Of a stretch of DNA of 59,311 nt, positions 11,583 to 21,726 are shown one piece after another (the stretch's first letter is position 1; the number at the start of each line of letters is the position of its first letter). The notes beneath the pieces were generated by a model. That model had not been told where the DNA came from and ran no database searches. It worked only from the letters and a program-made list of their open reading frames with translations. The position numbers and the translations under genes were made by a program. Source of the DNA: Paracoccus sp. UBA889 (GTDB lineage Bacteria; Pseudomonadota; Alphaproteobacteria; Rhodobacterales; Rhodobacteraceae); assembly GCA_002294185.1 (NCBI GenBank), contig DBFD01000042.1, forward strand, positions 1 through 59,311. Reading direction: 5' to 3'.

Positions 11583-12424
11583 TGCGCGTCCAGAAGGGCG
11601 GTCTCGTTCAGCAGCGCCGGATCCAGCCCCTCGGTCTTTTCAACCTTGGCATCCGAGGTGATCTTTTCGATCGCCGCCTCGACCTTCTGGCGCCGCACCA
11701 TCTGCACCACCTGATCCCTGACCTCGTCCAGCTTCGGGGCTTCCTTCACGCGGGTGTCGTTCAGCTTGATCACATGCCAGCCGAACTGCGTCTGGACCGG
11801 ATCCGAGACCTGGCCCTTTTCCAGCCCCTTCACGGCGTCCGAGAATTCCGGCACCATCTGATCGGCGGTGAACCAGCCCAGATCGCCCTTGTTCGGCCCG
11901 CTGGGACCGGTCGAATTCTCTTCGGCCAACTTGCCGAAATCGGCGCCCTCATCCAGCTGCTTCTTCAGATCCTTGGCCTTGTCCTCGCTGTCGACAAGGA
12001 TATGGGCGGCCGAATATTCCGTCTTCGCCTCGGCATTGCCGAACAGCTTGTCATAGGCGGCCTTGACCTCGTCCTCGCCGGGCTGCGGCTCGGCGATCTT
12101 GCCGACTGCCTCGGCGGCCAGAACGTTGCGTTTCTGCAACTCGATCTGGGCGCGGACGCCTGCGCTCTCGGTGCCGGTTTCGGCCACGGCGGCCTGACGG
12201 ATCAACTGGTCCAGCATCATGTCCCAGAGTGCCTGGTCGGGCATGTTCGCGGTCTGCGGATCCTGCTGCATGGTCTGCTTCATCACGATCATCTCGCCCA
12301 GCGTGATGTCCTGCCCGTTGACGGTGGCAACGACCGTGTCGGCGGTCTGATCCTGCGCCATGGCAAGGGCGGGAACCATCAGAGGCGCCGCGATGACGGC
12401 CGCAAGAATCGAACGTTTCAGCAT
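11579..12424 (-). CDS. exported parvulin-type peptidylprolyl isomerase
   Basis: Periplasmic folding factor of the PpiC/SurA type, 281 residues. A Sec signal peptide is clear (MLKRSILAAVIAAPLMVPAL, cleavage after AMA). An N-terminal helical region of SurA-like character (GEMIVMKQTMQQDPQ) precedes one parvulin domain (about 135-230) with AAHILVDSEDKAKDL, STGPSGPNKGDLGWF and QFGWHVIKL. The ATG at 12424 has AAAGGAA six bases upstream. The open frame continues far upstream through the antisense of secA, but that part is a shadow. It is first in the operon with argJ and mutT and divergent from secA. Confidence 0.93.
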   Translation of the reverse strand: MLKRSILAAVIAAPLMVPALAMAQDQTADTVVATVNGQDITLGEMIVMKQTMQQDPQTANMPDQALWDMMLDQLIRQAAVAETGTESAGVRAQIELQKRNVLAAEAVGKIAEPQPGEDEVKAAYDKLFGNAEAKTEYSAAHILVDSEDKAKDLKKQLDEGADFGKLAEENSTGPSGPNKGDLGWFTADQMVPEFSDAVKGLEKGQVSDPVQTQFGWHVIKLNDTRVKEAPKLDEVRDQVVQMVRRQKVEAAIEKITSDAKVEKTEGLDPALLNETALLDAQ

Positions 12425-12476
12425 GGAAGTTCCTTTGCATGTCGCGGCGCGGCCCCATCCCGGGACCGGGCCAGCG

Positions 12477-12505
12477 TTGACAGTCAGGCGGACGAGGCAT
12501 AAATC
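12477..12505 (+). promoter_or_regulatory. candidate secA promoter
   Basis: A perfect TTGACA (12477-12482) is separated by 17 bases from TAAATC (12500-12505). The -10 is weak (three of six), but spacing and the position in the divergent 204-bp region fit. The resulting secA leader would be about 115 nt. Confidence 0.4.
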
Positions 12506-12628
12506 CCCACGGAACGCGGAAGGTGCCGCCGCCGGCTTCGTTCGGCCCCCTGATACGGCAATGCGGAAGGCGGGGGCAAGTGGCCCGCTTCTGACAGCCT
12601 TTCCCAACAACGTGATTGCGAAGGTGAC

Positions 12629-15346
12629 ATGCTCGGCATTGGTTCTATGGCGAAGAAGGTCTTTGGCACGCCAAACGACCGCAAGGTTAAATCGACCCGG
12701 CCGCTGGTTGCCCGGATCAACGCGCTGGAAGAGGATTTCAAGGCGCTGTCCGATGACGGGCTGATCGAGAAGACCCGCGAGTTCCAGAACCGCGTCAGGG
12801 ACGGCGAAAGCCTTGACGCGATCCTGCCCGAGGTCTTTGCCAATTGCCGCGAGGCGGCGCGCCGCGCGCTTGGCCTGCGCGCCTTCGACGTGCAGCTGAT
12901 GGGCGGGATCTTCCTGCATCAGGGCAATATCGCCGAAATGAAGACCGGCGAGGGCAAGACCCTGGTTGCCACCTTCCCCGCCTATCTGAACGCGCTGTCC
13001 GGCAAGGGCGTCCATATCGTCACCGTCAACGACTACCTGGCCAAGCGCGATGCCGAATGGATGAGCAAGGTCTTTGCCCATCTGGGCATGACCACCGGTG
13101 TCGTCTATCCCTTCCAGCCCGAACCCGAAAAGCGCGACGCATACGCCGCCGACGTCACCTATGCGACGAACAACGAACTGGGCTTTGATTATCTGCGCGA
13201 CAACATGAAGGGCTCGGTCGCGGAAATGGTCCAGCGCGGTCACAATTTCGCCATCGTGGACGAGGTCGATTCGATCCTGATCGACGAGGCGCGGACACCG
13301 CTGATCATCTCGGGGCCGTCGCAGGACCGAAGCGAACTGTATCGCGTGCTGGACAAATACATCCCGTTGCTGACCGAGGAACATTACAAGCTGGACGAAA
13401 AGACCCGCAATGCGACCTTCACCGAGGAAGGCAACGAATTGCTGGAACAGAAACTGTCGGAAGACGGTGTTCTGCCCGAGGGCCAGACCCTCTATGACCC
13501 CGAATCCACCACCATCGTCCACCATGCCAGCCAGGCCCTGCGCGCCCACAAGCTGTTTCTGAAGGACCAGCATTACATGGTTCGCGACGGCGAGGTGATG
13601 CTGATCGACGAATTCACCGGCCGGATGATGAAGGGCCGCCGCCTGTCGGACGGGCTGCATCAGGCGATCGAGGCCAAGGAGGGCGTCGAGATTCAGCCCG
13701 AGAACGTGACCCTGGCCAGCGTCACCTTCCAGAACTATTTCCGCCTTTATGACAAGCTGGCCGGCATGACCGGCACCGCCAGCACCGAGGCCGACGAATT
13801 CGCCGAAATCTACAAGCTGGGCGTGGTCGAGGTGCCCACCAACCGGCCGATCCAGCGCCTCGACGAACATGATCGCGTCTATCGCAGCGCGACCGAGAAA
13901 TACGGCGCCGTGATCGAGGCGATCAAGGAGGCCCATGACAAGGGCCAGCCGACGCTGGTCGGCACCACAAGCATCGAGAAATCCGAGATGCTGTCGGCGC
14001 TGCTGCAAAAGGACGGCATCCCCCACAACGTCCTGAACGCCCGCCAGCACGAGGCCGAGGCGCAGATCGTCGCCGATGCCGGCAAGCCCGGCACCGTCAC
14101 CATCGCCACCAACATGGCCGGCCGCGGCACCGACATCCAGCTGGGCGGCAATGTCGACATGAAGGTGATGGAGGCGCTGAATGCCGATCCCGACGCCAAC
14201 CCCGACGAGTTGCGCGCCCGGATCGAGGCCGAACACGCCGCCGACAAGCAGCGCGTCCTGGATGCGGGCGGGCTGTTCGTCCTTGGCACCGAACGCCATG
14301 AAAGCCGCCGCATCGACAACCAGTTGCGTGGCCGGTCGGGCCGGCAGGGCGATCCCGGGCGGTCGCTGTTCTTCCTGTCGCTGGACGATGACCTGATGCG
14401 GATCTTCGGGTCGGAACGTCTGGACAAGGTGCTGTCCAGCCTGGGCATGAAGGAAGGCGAGGCGATCATCCACCCCTGGGTGAACAAGTCGCTGGAACGC
14501 GCCCAGGCCAAGGTCGAGGGCCGAAACTTCGACATCCGCAAGCAATTGCTGAAATTCGATGACGTGATGAACGATCAGCGCCGGGCCATCTTCAGCCAGC
14601 GCCGCGAGATCATGGACAGCGACGAGGTCGGCGAGATCGCCGCCGACATGCGCCATCAGGTCATCGAGGACATCGTCGACGAGTTCCTGCCGCCGAAATC
14701 CTATGCCGACCAGTGGAATACCGAGGGCCTGAAGGCGGCGGTGCGGGAACGGCTGAACATGAACCTTCCCGTGGACGAATGGGCCGAGGAGGAGGGCGTC
14801 GATCAGGAGGCGATGCGCGAGCGGATCGAGCAAGCCACCGACACCTACATGGCCGAGAAGGAACAGGGTTTCGGGCCCGAGAACATGCGCAATATCGAAA
14901 AGCAGGTTCTGTTGCAGATGATCGACCAGAAATGGCGCGACCATCTGGTGACGCTGGAACACCTGCGTTCGGTGGTCGGCTTTCGCGGCTACGCGCAGCG
15001 CGATCCGTTGTCGGAATACAAGACCGAGGCATTTCAGCTGTTCGAGACGTTGCTGGACGGGCTGCGCTTCGACGTGACCCAGCGTCTGGCCCAGATCCGC
15101 CCGCTGACCGATGCAGAGCGCGAGGAAATGCTGCGCCAGATGGTCGAGCAGCAGAAGGCGGGACAGGAACATCTGACGATGGAGCACGGCGACGAACATC
15201 GGTCGGATGACGATGCCGACAAGCCCGAACCGCTGGTCGAGGGTTTCGACGAAGCCGATCCCGCGACCTGGGGGAATCCCTCGCGCAACGATATCTGTCC
15301 CTGCGGTTCGGGAAAGAAGTTCAAGCATTGCCACGGCGCAATCTGA
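12629..15346 (+). CDS. secA: preprotein translocase ATPase SecA
   Basis: Motor that drives unfolded preproteins through SecYEG. The 905-residue protein is full length. It starts [20 protein letters not shown] and has Walker [21 protein letters not shown], a [19 protein letters not shown] block (Walker B and preprotein cross-linking start), [14 protein letters not shown] and [11 protein letters not shown] in the second nucleotide-binding fold. The C-terminal zinc-binding tail [14 protein letters not shown] is intact, so the protein should bind SecB. The ATG at 12629 has AAGGTG upstream. A dinucleotide-biased antisense frame covers nearly the whole gene and is not real. Confidence 0.98.
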   Translation: MLGIGSMAKKVFGTPNDRKVKSTRPLVARINALEEDFKALSDDGLIEKTREFQNRVRDGESLDAILPEVFANCREAARRALGLRAFDVQLMGGIFLHQGNIAEMKTGEGKTLVATFPAYLNALSGKGVHIVTVNDYLAKRDAEWMSKVFAHLGMTTGVVYPFQPEPEKRDAYAADVTYATNNELGFDYLRDNMKGSVAEMVQRGHNFAIVDEVDSILIDEARTPLIISGPSQDRSELYRVLDKYIPLLTEEHYKLDEKTRNATFTEEGNELLEQKLSEDGVLPEGQTLYDPESTTIVHHASQALRAHKLFLKDQHYMVRDGEVMLIDEFTGRMMKGRRLSDGLHQAIEAKEGVEIQPENVTLASVTFQNYFRLYDKLAGMTGTASTEADEFAEIYKLGVVEVPTNRPIQRLDEHDRVYRSATEKYGAVIEAIKEAHDKGQPTLVGTTSIEKSEMLSALLQKDGIPHNVLNARQHEAEAQIVADAGKPGTVTIATNMAGRGTDIQLGGNVDMKVMEALNADPDANPDELRARIEAEHAADKQRVLDAGGLFVLGTERHESRRIDNQLRGRSGRQGDPGRSLFFLSLDDDLMRIFGSERLDKVLSSLGMKEGEAIIHPWVNKSLERAQAKVEGRNFDIRKQLLKFDDVMNDQRRAIFSQRREIMDSDEVGEIAADMRHQVIEDIVDEFLPPKSYADQWNTEGLKAAVRERLNMNLPVDEWAEEEGVDQEAMRERIEQATDTYMAEKEQGFGPENMRNIEKQVLLQMIDQKWRDHLVTLEHLRSVVGFRGYAQRDPLSEYKTEAFQLFETLLDGLRFDVTQRLAQIRPLTDAEREEMLRQMVEQQKAGQEHLTMEHGDEHRSDDDADKPEPLVEGFDEADPATWGNPSRNDICPCGSGKKFKHCHGAI

Positions 15347-15394
15347 GGCAGCGTCACCGCCTTTTGCGTCCCGCGACGGCGTTCGCGTCCGCCG

Positions 15395-15415
15395 GGCGGG
15401 GGACAAGCCCCCGCC
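15395..15415. terminator. hairpin between convergent secA and fmt
   Basis: An 8-bp perfect stem GGCGGGGG/CCCCCGCC with loop ACAAG lies in the 102-bp convergent gap. It has no T-tract, so it may be a bidirectional transcription barrier or a 3'-end stabiliser rather than a strict intrinsic terminator. Confidence 0.5.
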
Positions 15416-15448
15416 ACGATCGGGCGCGAAGGGCGGCGGGCGCCGCCT

Positions 15449-16342
15449 TCAGCCCAGCCTTTGCGGCAGCGCCCGTCCGCGCAGCATCTCGGGGGCCGGC
15501 ATCGGGCGCTTGCCAGGACGCTGGGCTTCGAGGATCTCGACGGCCCCCTCGCCGCAGGCGACACGAAATCCCGACAACACCGCGCCCGGCAGGCCCTGTC
15601 CGGGCGCCAGCCGCGACCGCAGCAGCTTGACCCGCTCGCCCGCGATTTCGCACCAGGCGCCGGGAAAGGGCGACAGGCCCCGGATCAGACGGTCCACCTC
15701 GACGGCCGGCCGGGTCCAGTCGATCCGCGCCTCGGCCTTGTCGATCCTGGCGGCGTAGGTCATGCCCTCCGCGGGCTGCGCGACCGCCGGCAAGGGCAGC
15801 CGTCCAAGCACATCGACGATCAGTTCCGCGCCCATCACGGCCAGCCTGTCATGCAGATCGGCGCCGGTCTCCTCGGGCCCTATGGCGGTCCGCGCCTCGG
15901 CCAGGACAGCCCCGGTATCCAGCCCGGCCTCCATCTGCATGACCGCGACACCGGTTTCGGCATCGCCCGCCATCACCGCGCGCTGGATCGGGGCGGCCCC
16001 GCGCCAGCGTGGCAGCAGCGAGGCATGAATGTTCAGGCAGCCGAATCCCGGCGCATCCAGGATCGGCTGCGGCAGGATCAGCCCATAGGCGACCACGACC
16101 GCGACATCCGCCTCGAGCGCGGCAAAGGCCGCCTGCGCCTCGGTATCACGCAACCGCTCGGGCACCCGCACCGCGATCCCCAATTCCCCGGCCACGCGAT
16201 GCACCGGCGAGGGTCGCGGCTTCTGCCCTCGTCCCGCCGCGCGCGGCGGCTGGGAATAGACTGCCACCACCTCATGGGCAGCCGCCACCGCGCGCAGGGC
16301 CGGAACCGAAAACTCCGGCGTTCCCATGAAAATGACGCGCAT
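15449..16342 (-). CDS. fmt: methionyl-tRNA formyltransferase
   Basis: Formylates Met-tRNAi using 10-formyl-tetrahydrofolate. The 297-residue protein starts [19 protein letters not shown]. It carries [16 protein letters not shown], the catalytic block [20 protein letters not shown] with the Asn/His pair, and [17 protein letters not shown] with the catalytic Asp region. The C-terminal OB-type domain for tRNA binding is present. The ATG at 16342 is chosen because the further upstream ATG options add residues not seen in the family. It lies 63 bp downstream of the three deformylase genes, so addition and removal of the formyl group are encoded together. Confidence 0.96.
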   Translation of the reverse strand: MRVIFMGTPEFSVPALRAVAAAHEVVAVYSQPPRAAGRGQKPRPSPVHRVAGELGIAVRVPERLRDTEAQAAFAALEADVAVVVAYGLILPQPILDAPGFGCLNIHASLLPRWRGAAPIQRAVMAGDAETGVAVMQMEAGLDTGAVLAEARTAIGPEETGADLHDRLAVMGAELIVDVLGRLPLPAVAQPAEGMTYAARIDKAEARIDWTRPAVEVDRLIRGLSPFPGAWCEIAGERVKLLRSRLAPGQGLPGAVLSGFRVACGEGAVEILEAQRPGKRPMPAPEMLRGRALPQRLG

Positions 16343-16405
16343 TCCCGCCTCCTGCTTTGGTCGTCTCATATCCCGCAAGGGGATCCGGAGGGCGCAGTCC
16401 CCGGG

Positions 16406-16909
16406 CTATCCCCGGCGCGCCAGCTTTGCCGATTTCTGAACCAGCATCTTCCGCCTCAGCGGCGACAGATGGTCGACATAGACCTTGCCGTCCAGATGGT
16501 CGATCTGATGCTGCACACTGGTCGCCCAGAGGCCGACGAAATCGCGTTCCTCCACAGCGCCATCCGGATTCAGGAACCGCACCGTGACGGCGCGCGGCCT
16601 GCTGATCCGGGCAAAGACACCGGGCAGGTTCGGGCTGGCCTCGTCGTGATCGCGCATCTGCACGCTTTCGTGCAGCACTTCGGGATTGGCCATCAGCACC
16701 GCCTGCCCGCGTCGGTCCGAAGCATCGACCACCGCCAGCCGCAGCATGATCCCGATCTGCGGCGCGGCAAGGCCCACACCCGGCATTGCCTCCATCGTGT
16801 CGACCATGTCGTCCCAGATCATCCGCACCGTCTCGGTCACCGCCCCGATCGGTTCGGCCGCGCGATGCAGGCGCGGATCGGCATAGGCGATGACGGGCCG
16901 CACGCTCAT
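16406..16909 (-). CDS. degenerate peptide deformylase homologue (probably no deformylase activity)
   Basis: A 167-residue Pdf-fold protein, third of three tandem def genes. Motif 1 is intact (GVGLAAPQIG, residues 44-53). Motif 2, normally EGCLS with the metal-ligand Cys, reads EASPNLPG (90-97), with Ser at the Cys position. Motif 3 reads QHQIDHLDG (133-141), so both His ligands remain, but the catalytic Glu of HExxH is replaced by Gln135. Loss of both the Cys ligand and the Glu argues against hydrolysis. It may bind substrates or partners, or be a decaying paralogue. The ATG at 16909 overlaps the preceding def stop as ATGA, so its translation appears coupled. Confidence 0.88.
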   Translation of the reverse strand: MSVRPVIAYADPRLHRAAEPIGAVTETVRMIWDDMVDTMEAMPGVGLAAPQIGIMLRLAVVDASDRRGQAVLMANPEVLHESVQMRDHDEASPNLPGVFARISRPRAVTVRFLNPDGAVEERDFVGLWATSVQHQIDHLDGKVYVDHLSPLRRKMLVQKSAKLARRG

Positions 16910-17415
16910 GCCCAGTCCAGGATCAGCCGCCCGTCCAGATGATCCGCCTCGTGCTGTGCGATCCGCGCGGCCCAGCCATTGAATTCGCGGCTTACCAGAT
17001 TGCCGTCCAGCCGATACCAGCGCATCGTGACCGCGACCGAACGCGGCACGGCGACCGCCCGTCCGGGGATCGACAGGCAGCGCTCCTCGGCCATGTCCTG
17101 CTGGTCCGAACGGACCAGGATCTCGGGATCGCAGAGGATCAGGGGTTCCGGCGCGCCGTCCTTCCAGCCGGCATCCATGACCACGATCCGCCGCAGCACC
17201 CCGATCTGGGGCGCGGCCAACCCGCGCCCTTCGGCCGCATACATCGTGGCCAGAAGATCGGCGGCCAGTCGGGCAAGCTCGGCCCCGCCCAGATAGCCCG
17301 AGGGCTGACAGATCTCGCGCAGCGCCGGGTCGGGATGGCACAGGATCGGCCGCACCACGCCCCCCGCCAGCGGATCGGGCAAGGCGGGCCGCAGCGGGCC
17401 GGGCCGGGACACCAT
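16906..17415 (-). CDS. peptide deformylase (second copy)
   Basis: A 169-residue iron/zinc metallohydrolase that would remove formyl from nascent N-termini. All three motifs are present, with small changes: GRGLAAPQIG (63-72), ERCLSIP (111-117; Arg where most enzymes have Gly) and QHEADHLDG (154-162). Cys113, His155, His159 and Glu156 are in place, so activity is expected. The N-terminus is about 20 residues longer than in the first copy. ATG at 17415 is used; GTG at 17424 is also in frame and would overlap the upstream def stop by eight bases. The stop overlaps the third copy as ATGA. Confidence 0.9.
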   Translation of the reverse strand: MVSRPGPLRPALPDPLAGGVVRPILCHPDPALREICQPSGYLGGAELARLAADLLATMYAAEGRGLAAPQIGVLRRIVVMDAGWKDGAPEPLILCDPEILVRSDQQDMAEERCLSIPGRAVAVPRSVAVTMRWYRLDGNLVSREFNGWAARIAQHEADHLDGRLILDWA

Positions 17416-17416
17416 G

Positions 17417-17938
17417 TCAGGCACGGGCGCGCTCGCGTTTCAGCTTGACCATCTTGCGGGTGATCATCTGCCGCTTGACCGCCGACAGGTGGTCGATGAA
17501 CAGGATCCCGTTCAGGTGGTCCAGTTCGTGCTGGGCGCAGGTCGCCCACAGCCCGTCGAAGTCTTCCTCATGTGTCCCGCCGTCCAGTCCCAGCCAGCGC
17601 ATCCGCACCTGGGCCGGCCGGGTGACATCGGCATATTGATCCGGAATCGACAGACAGCCCTCGTCATAGGTGTTGAGCGCCTCCGAGGTCCAGGTGATCT
17701 CGGGGTTGATCAGCACCATGGGACGTTTCTCGGTCTCCGGCTCCCGGCTCGCATCCATCACGAATAGCCGCACCCCCGCCCCCACCTGCGGCGCGGCCAG
17801 GCCGACACCCGGCGCCTCATACATCGTGGCCAGCAGATCGGCCGCCAGCGACTCGATCTCGGGCGTGACGCGGGCGACGGGATCGGCCACCTTCTTCAGG
17901 CGGGGATCGGGATGGATCAGGATCGTGCGCAGGCTCAT
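17417..17938 (-). CDS. def: peptide deformylase (canonical copy)
   Basis: Class I deformylase of 173 residues. It removes the N-formyl group from new proteins at the ribosome exit. Motif 1 GVGLAAPQVG (44-53), motif 2 EGCLSIP (93-99, Cys95 metal ligand) and motif 3 QHELDHLNG (136-144, His137, Glu138, His141) are all consensus, and a basic C-terminal helix (KRQMITRKMVKLKRERARA) resembles the ribosome-binding tail. This is the housekeeping enzyme and the first gene of def-def-def-fmt. It diverges from patB across 81 bp. Confidence 0.96.
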   Translation of the reverse strand: MSLRTILIHPDPRLKKVADPVARVTPEIESLAADLLATMYEAPGVGLAAPQVGAGVRLFVMDASREPETEKRPMVLINPEITWTSEALNTYDEGCLSIPDQYADVTRPAQVRMRWLGLDGGTHEEDFDGLWATCAQHELDHLNGILFIDHLSAVKRQMITRKMVKLKRERARA

Positions 17939-18019
17939 GCCGGTGGATTTAGGCGATGGCTTCACCATAAGCAACAACCCGCGTATGCAGGGCGGAAACG
18001 CCCCAGCAGGAAAGCCGCC

Positions 18020-19201
18020 ATGACCCGACCCGATTTCGATCAGATCATCGACCGCGTTGGCACCCGTTGCTCGAAATGGGACGACATGCAGATGACCTAT
18101 GGCGTGGCGCCGTCGGACGGACTGGCGATGTGGGTCGCCGACATGGATTTCCGCCCGCCCCGGGCGGTGCAGCGGGCCGTCCAGCGCGCCGCCGACCACG
18201 GCATCTACGGCTATCCCGGCCGCAATGCGCCCTATCTGGAGGCGATCCGCTGGTGGCATGAAAACCGCCATGGCTGGCAGATCGAGACGCCGTGGATCCT
18301 GACCACGGCGGGACTGGTCAATGGCGTCGCCATGGCCATCGACGCCACCACCGAACCCGGCGACGGCGTGATCGTGATGTCGCCCGTCTATCACGCCTTC
18401 GCCCGCGTCATTCGCGCCTCGCGTCGCGAACTGGTCGAATTTCCACTGGCCCTGCGCGAAGACCTCTATCGGATGGATTGGGACAACTGGGACAGCCTGT
18501 TGACCGGGCGCGAGAAAGTCCTGATCCTCTGCTCGCCGCACAATCCCGGCGGCCGCGTCTGGTCGTACGAGGAATTGCGCCAGGTCGCCGATTTCTGCAT
18601 CCGCCACGATCTGATCCTGATCTCGGACGATATCCATTGCGACCTGACGATGCCGGGCCAGACCCACAGCATGATCGCCAAGGTCGCGCCCGAACTGCGT
18701 GACCGGCTGATCACCCTGACCGCCGCCACCAAGACCTTCAACATCGCCGGCGCCCATATCGGCAATGCCATCATCGCCGACGATACCCTGCGCGAAGGGG
18801 TTCGCCGCGCGCTGCTGGCGCGTGGCGTATCGGCCGCCTTCATGGGCGCGGACATGGTCGCCGCCGCCTATTCGCCCGAAGGCGCGGCGTGGGTCGATGC
18901 GCTGACCGAATATCTGGATGGCAACCGCCGCCTGTTCGACGAGGGCGTGAACGCGATTCCGGGCCTGCGATCCATGCCGCTGGAAGCCACTTATCTGTCC
19001 TGGGTCGATTTCTCGGGCACCGGCATGACGCCCGAGGATTTCACCGCCCGCGTCGAGAAGATCGCCCGCATCGCCGCCAATCATGGCCACACCTTCGGCA
19101 AGGGCGGCGACAGCTTTCTGCGTTTCAACATCGCCACCCCCCGCGCCCGCGTGGCCGAGGCCGTATCGCGCCTGCAAGACGCCTTTGCCGATTTGCAGTA
19201 G
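18020..19201 (+). CDS. MalY/PatB-family PLP-dependent C-S lyase
   Basis: A fold-type I aminotransferase-like enzyme of 393 residues. Members such as PatB cleave cystathionine or other S-substituted cysteines to a thiol, pyruvate and ammonia. Features that place it here are [18 protein letters not shown] near residue 40, GYPGRN, the [11 protein letters not shown] block, SDDIHCDL, and the PLP lysine in [15 protein letters not shown]. The end [20 protein letters not shown] is typical. The frame stays open upstream to 17912, but the ATG at 18020 ([20 protein letters not shown]) fits the family. The physiological substrate is not determinable from sequence. Confidence 0.9.
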   Translation: MTRPDFDQIIDRVGTRCSKWDDMQMTYGVAPSDGLAMWVADMDFRPPRAVQRAVQRAADHGIYGYPGRNAPYLEAIRWWHENRHGWQIETPWILTTAGLVNGVAMAIDATTEPGDGVIVMSPVYHAFARVIRASRRELVEFPLALREDLYRMDWDNWDSLLTGREKVLILCSPHNPGGRVWSYEELRQVADFCIRHDLILISDDIHCDLTMPGQTHSMIAKVAPELRDRLITLTAATKTFNIAGAHIGNAIIADDTLREGVRRALLARGVSAAFMGADMVAAAYSPEGAAWVDALTEYLDGNRRLFDEGVNAIPGLRSMPLEATYLSWVDFSGTGMTPEDFTARVEKIARIAANHGHTFGKGGDSFLRFNIATPRARVAEAVSRLQDAFADLQ

Positions 19202-19324
19202 GAAACGGCGCGCCGCCGCCAGTTCCGGCGCCTTGCGGCGGGCAGGCAGTCCGTTCGCCTCGGCCGCGCCAGGAAACGGCAAGACCCCGCCCGGATCCGC
19301 AGCCTGCCCAGCGTCCCGCGACCG

Positions 19325-19375
19325 CCGGGGGACTTTGCGTCCCCCGGACCCCCTGCAAGGTATTTTCCAAGAGGG
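19325..19375 (+). repeat. 3'-end repeat element, copy 1 (downstream of patB)
   Basis: A 9-bp perfect stem CCGGGGGAC/GTCCCCCGG with loop TTTGC (19325-19347) is followed by ACCCCCTGCAAGGTATTTT and CCAAGAGGG. The arrangement hairpin, GGACCCC, GG-TATTT recurs at 35195-35249 and 55786-55824, each time downstream of a gene in sense orientation. It probably acts as a transcription terminator. The rest of the 251-bp gap shows nothing else. Confidence 0.65.
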
Positions 19376-19452
19376 CGAAGGCCGTCCGTGGCGCTGGACC
19401 TTCCTGCGCCTTGGCGCTAGGTGGGCGACACGATCCAGATGCAAGGTCCGCC

Positions 19453-21042
19453 ATGTCCCGTCCCATCGCCCTGAAACGCGCACTGATCTCGGTCTCGGAC
19501 AAGACCGGACTGATCGATTTCGCCCGCAAGCTGGAGGCGCGCGGGGTCGAGATCCTGTCCACCGGCGGCAGTGCCAAGGCCATGCGCGAGGCCGGGCTGG
19601 GCGTCGTCGATGTGGCCGATGTGACGGGTTTTCCCGAGATGATGGACGGTCGCGTGAAGACCCTGCACCCGGCCGTTCACGGCGGCTTGCTGGCGCTGCG
19701 CGACAACGAGGAGCATCAGGCCGCGATGCAGGCGCACGGGATCGAGCCGATCGACCTGCTGGTCGTCAACCTCTATCCGTTCGAGGAAACGGTCGCCAAG
19801 GGCGCGGATTACAACGATTGCATCGAAAACATCGATATCGGCGGGCCGGCGATGATCCGGGCGGCGGCCAAGAATCACGGCTTTGTCAGCGTCATCGTGG
19901 ATGTGCAGGATTACGACGCATTGCTGGCGGAACTGGACGCCAATGACGACCATACCACCTGTGCTTTCCGCCAGCGTCAGGCCCAGATCGCCTATGCCCG
20001 CACCGCCGCCTACGATGCCGCCGTCAGCACCTGGATGGCAAAGGCCATCGGCGAGGACACGCCGCGCCGCCGCGCCTTCGCGGGCACGCTGGCGCAGGGA
20101 TTGCGCTATGGCGAGAACCCGCATCAATCGGCTGCGTTCTATGTGACCGGAGAGGCGCGGCCCGGTGTCGCCACCGCGAAGCAATGGCAGGGCAAGGAAT
20201 TGTCCTACAACAACATCAACGACACCGATGCCGCGTTCGAGCTGGTCGCCGAATTCGACCCTGGCGACGGTCCCGCCTGCGCCATCGTCAAGCACGCCAA
20301 TCCCTGCGGCGTGGCGCGCGGCGGAACCGCGATCGACGCCTATCGCCGGGCCTTCGATTGCGACCGGACCTCGGCCTTTGGCGGCATCGTGGCGCTGAAC
20401 CGCCCGCTGGACGGGGCCACCGCCGAGGAGATCGTGAAGATCTTCACCGAGGTCGTCATCGCGCCGGATGCCGACGAGGATGCCAGGCGCGTCTTTGCCG
20501 GCAAGAAGAACCTGCGCCTGCTGACCACCGGCGGCCTGCCCGACCCGGGCGAAGGCGGCATGACCTATCGCCAGGTCGCAGGCGGGTTTCTGGTGCAAGG
20601 GCGCGACAACGGCCATGTCGGGCGCGACGCGCTGAAGATCGTGACCGACCGCCAGCCGTCCGAGGCCGAGATGGCCGATCTGCTGTTCGCCTGGAATGTC
20701 GCCAAGCACGTCAAGTCGAACGCCATCGTCTATGCCAAGGACCAGGCGACCGTCGGCATCGGCGCAGGCCAGATGAGCCGCGTGGACAGCACCCGGATCG
20801 GCCGCCGCAAGTCCGAGGACATGGCCCAGGTGCTTGGCCTGCCGCTGCCGCTGACCGTCGGCGCGGCCGTGGCCTCTGACGCGTTCTTCCCCTTTGCCGA
20901 CGGGATCGAGGCCCTGGCAGAAGCGGGCGCCCGCGCGGTGATCCAGCCCGGCGGCTCGGTCCGCGACGACGAGGTGATCGCGGCGGCGAATGAATTGGGG
21001 CTTGCCATGGTTTTCACCGGCCAACGGCATTTCCGGCACTGA
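19453..21042 (+). CDS. purH: bifunctional AICAR transformylase / IMP cyclohydrolase
   Basis: Catalyses the last two steps of IMP synthesis. The 529-residue protein has the N-terminal MGS-like cyclohydrolase domain ([20 protein letters not shown], then [14 protein letters not shown] and [19 protein letters not shown]) and the C-terminal transformylase domain ([29 protein letters not shown], and [20 protein letters not shown]). The ATG at 19453 starts [19 protein letters not shown]. The stop overlaps the lspA start codon by one base (TGATG), so lspA is likely translationally coupled. Confidence 0.97.
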   Translation: MSRPIALKRALISVSDKTGLIDFARKLEARGVEILSTGGSAKAMREAGLGVVDVADVTGFPEMMDGRVKTLHPAVHGGLLALRDNEEHQAAMQAHGIEPIDLLVVNLYPFEETVAKGADYNDCIENIDIGGPAMIRAAAKNHGFVSVIVDVQDYDALLAELDANDDHTTCAFRQRQAQIAYARTAAYDAAVSTWMAKAIGEDTPRRRAFAGTLAQGLRYGENPHQSAAFYVTGEARPGVATAKQWQGKELSYNNINDTDAAFELVAEFDPGDGPACAIVKHANPCGVARGGTAIDAYRRAFDCDRTSAFGGIVALNRPLDGATAEEIVKIFTEVVIAPDADEDARRVFAGKKNLRLLTTGGLPDPGEGGMTYRQVAGGFLVQGRDNGHVGRDALKIVTDRQPSEAEMADLLFAWNVAKHVKSNAIVYAKDQATVGIGAGQMSRVDSTRIGRRKSEDMAQVLGLPLPLTVGAAVASDAFFPFADGIEALAEAGARAVIQPGGSVRDDEVIAAANELGLAMVFTGQRHFRH

Positions 21043-21698
21043 TGCAAAACGAACTGCCCTTCGAGGCGGAAAGACCGCCCGCCAAACCCGCCCGAAAACC
21101 GCGCCGGCCGCGCAAACCGAAACCGCCGCCGCGGGCGGACATGCGGCTGACCGGCCGGCTTGCGACCGTGATCATCGTGCTGGACCAGGCGCTGAAATAC
21201 TGGGTCCTGCAGCTGCTGAACCTCGACCTTCTGCGCCGGATCGACGTGGCGCCGCCCTGGCTGAACTTGCGGATGGCTTGGAATCAGGGGATGAATTTCG
21301 GGCTGATGGCGTCGGACCGGGACCTGACGCGGTGGCTTCTGATCGGAATCGCGGTGGCGATCTGCATCTGGGTCTGGATCTGGCTTCGGCGCAGCAATGC
21401 CGGGCTTCTGGCCCGGATCTCGGGCGGTCTGCTGATCGGCGGAGCCATTGGCAACGTGATCGACCGACTGCGCTATGGCGCTGTGGCCGATTTCCTCAAC
21501 ATGTCGCTGCCGGGCTGGGACAACCCGTTCAGCTTCAACATCGCCGATATCAGCATCTTCGCCGGCGCCATCGTGCTGGTTCTGCTGCCGCAGGAAAAAA
21601 AGGGCTCGACCGGGACCAAGGCGCGCAAGTCCGCCGCCGCGAAGCGGCCCGGGGCGCGGGGCGACAAGCCGCGTGACGGGGCCGAGAATTCGCGATAG
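21042..21698 (+). CDS. lspA: lipoprotein signal peptidase (SPase II)
   Basis: Inner-membrane aspartyl protease that cleaves lipoprotein signal peptides. Four hydrophobic segments can be seen. [30 protein letters not shown] and [13 protein letters not shown] contain the conserved and catalytic Asp residues. As read from 21042 the protein has 218 residues. It carries an unusual 33-residue Pro/Arg/Lys-rich N-terminal extension and a basic C-terminal tail ([20 protein letters not shown]). The family norm is near 160. ATG at 21141 would give [16 protein letters not shown] and a normal N-terminus, but 21042 couples to the purH stop. The downstream gene is a lipoprotein, a likely substrate. Confidence 0.9.
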   Translation: MQNELPFEAERPPAKPARKPRRPRKPKPPPRADMRLTGRLATVIIVLDQALKYWVLQLLNLDLLRRIDVAPPWLNLRMAWNQGMNFGLMASDRDLTRWLLIGIAVAICIWVWIWLRRSNAGLLARISGGLLIGGAIGNVIDRLRYGAVADFLNMSLPGWDNPFSFNIADISIFAGAIVLVLLPQEKKGSTGTKARKSAAAKRPGARGDKPRDGAENSR

Positions 21699-21726
21699 AA
21701 GAAGCCAAACGACGAAGGGGCAGGAT

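Noticed and set aside
11579-15406. A 1275-codon open frame on the minus strand covering PpiC-type gene and all of secA
   Set aside because: Only the part to 12424 has a signal peptide and parvulin domain. The rest is the antisense of secA, kept open by high GC, with no SD and no recognisable domain.
15347-15448. Fourth copy of the 3'-end repeat after secA
   Set aside because: There is a GC hairpin but no GGACCCC-GAGGTATTT tail, so it does not belong to the family.
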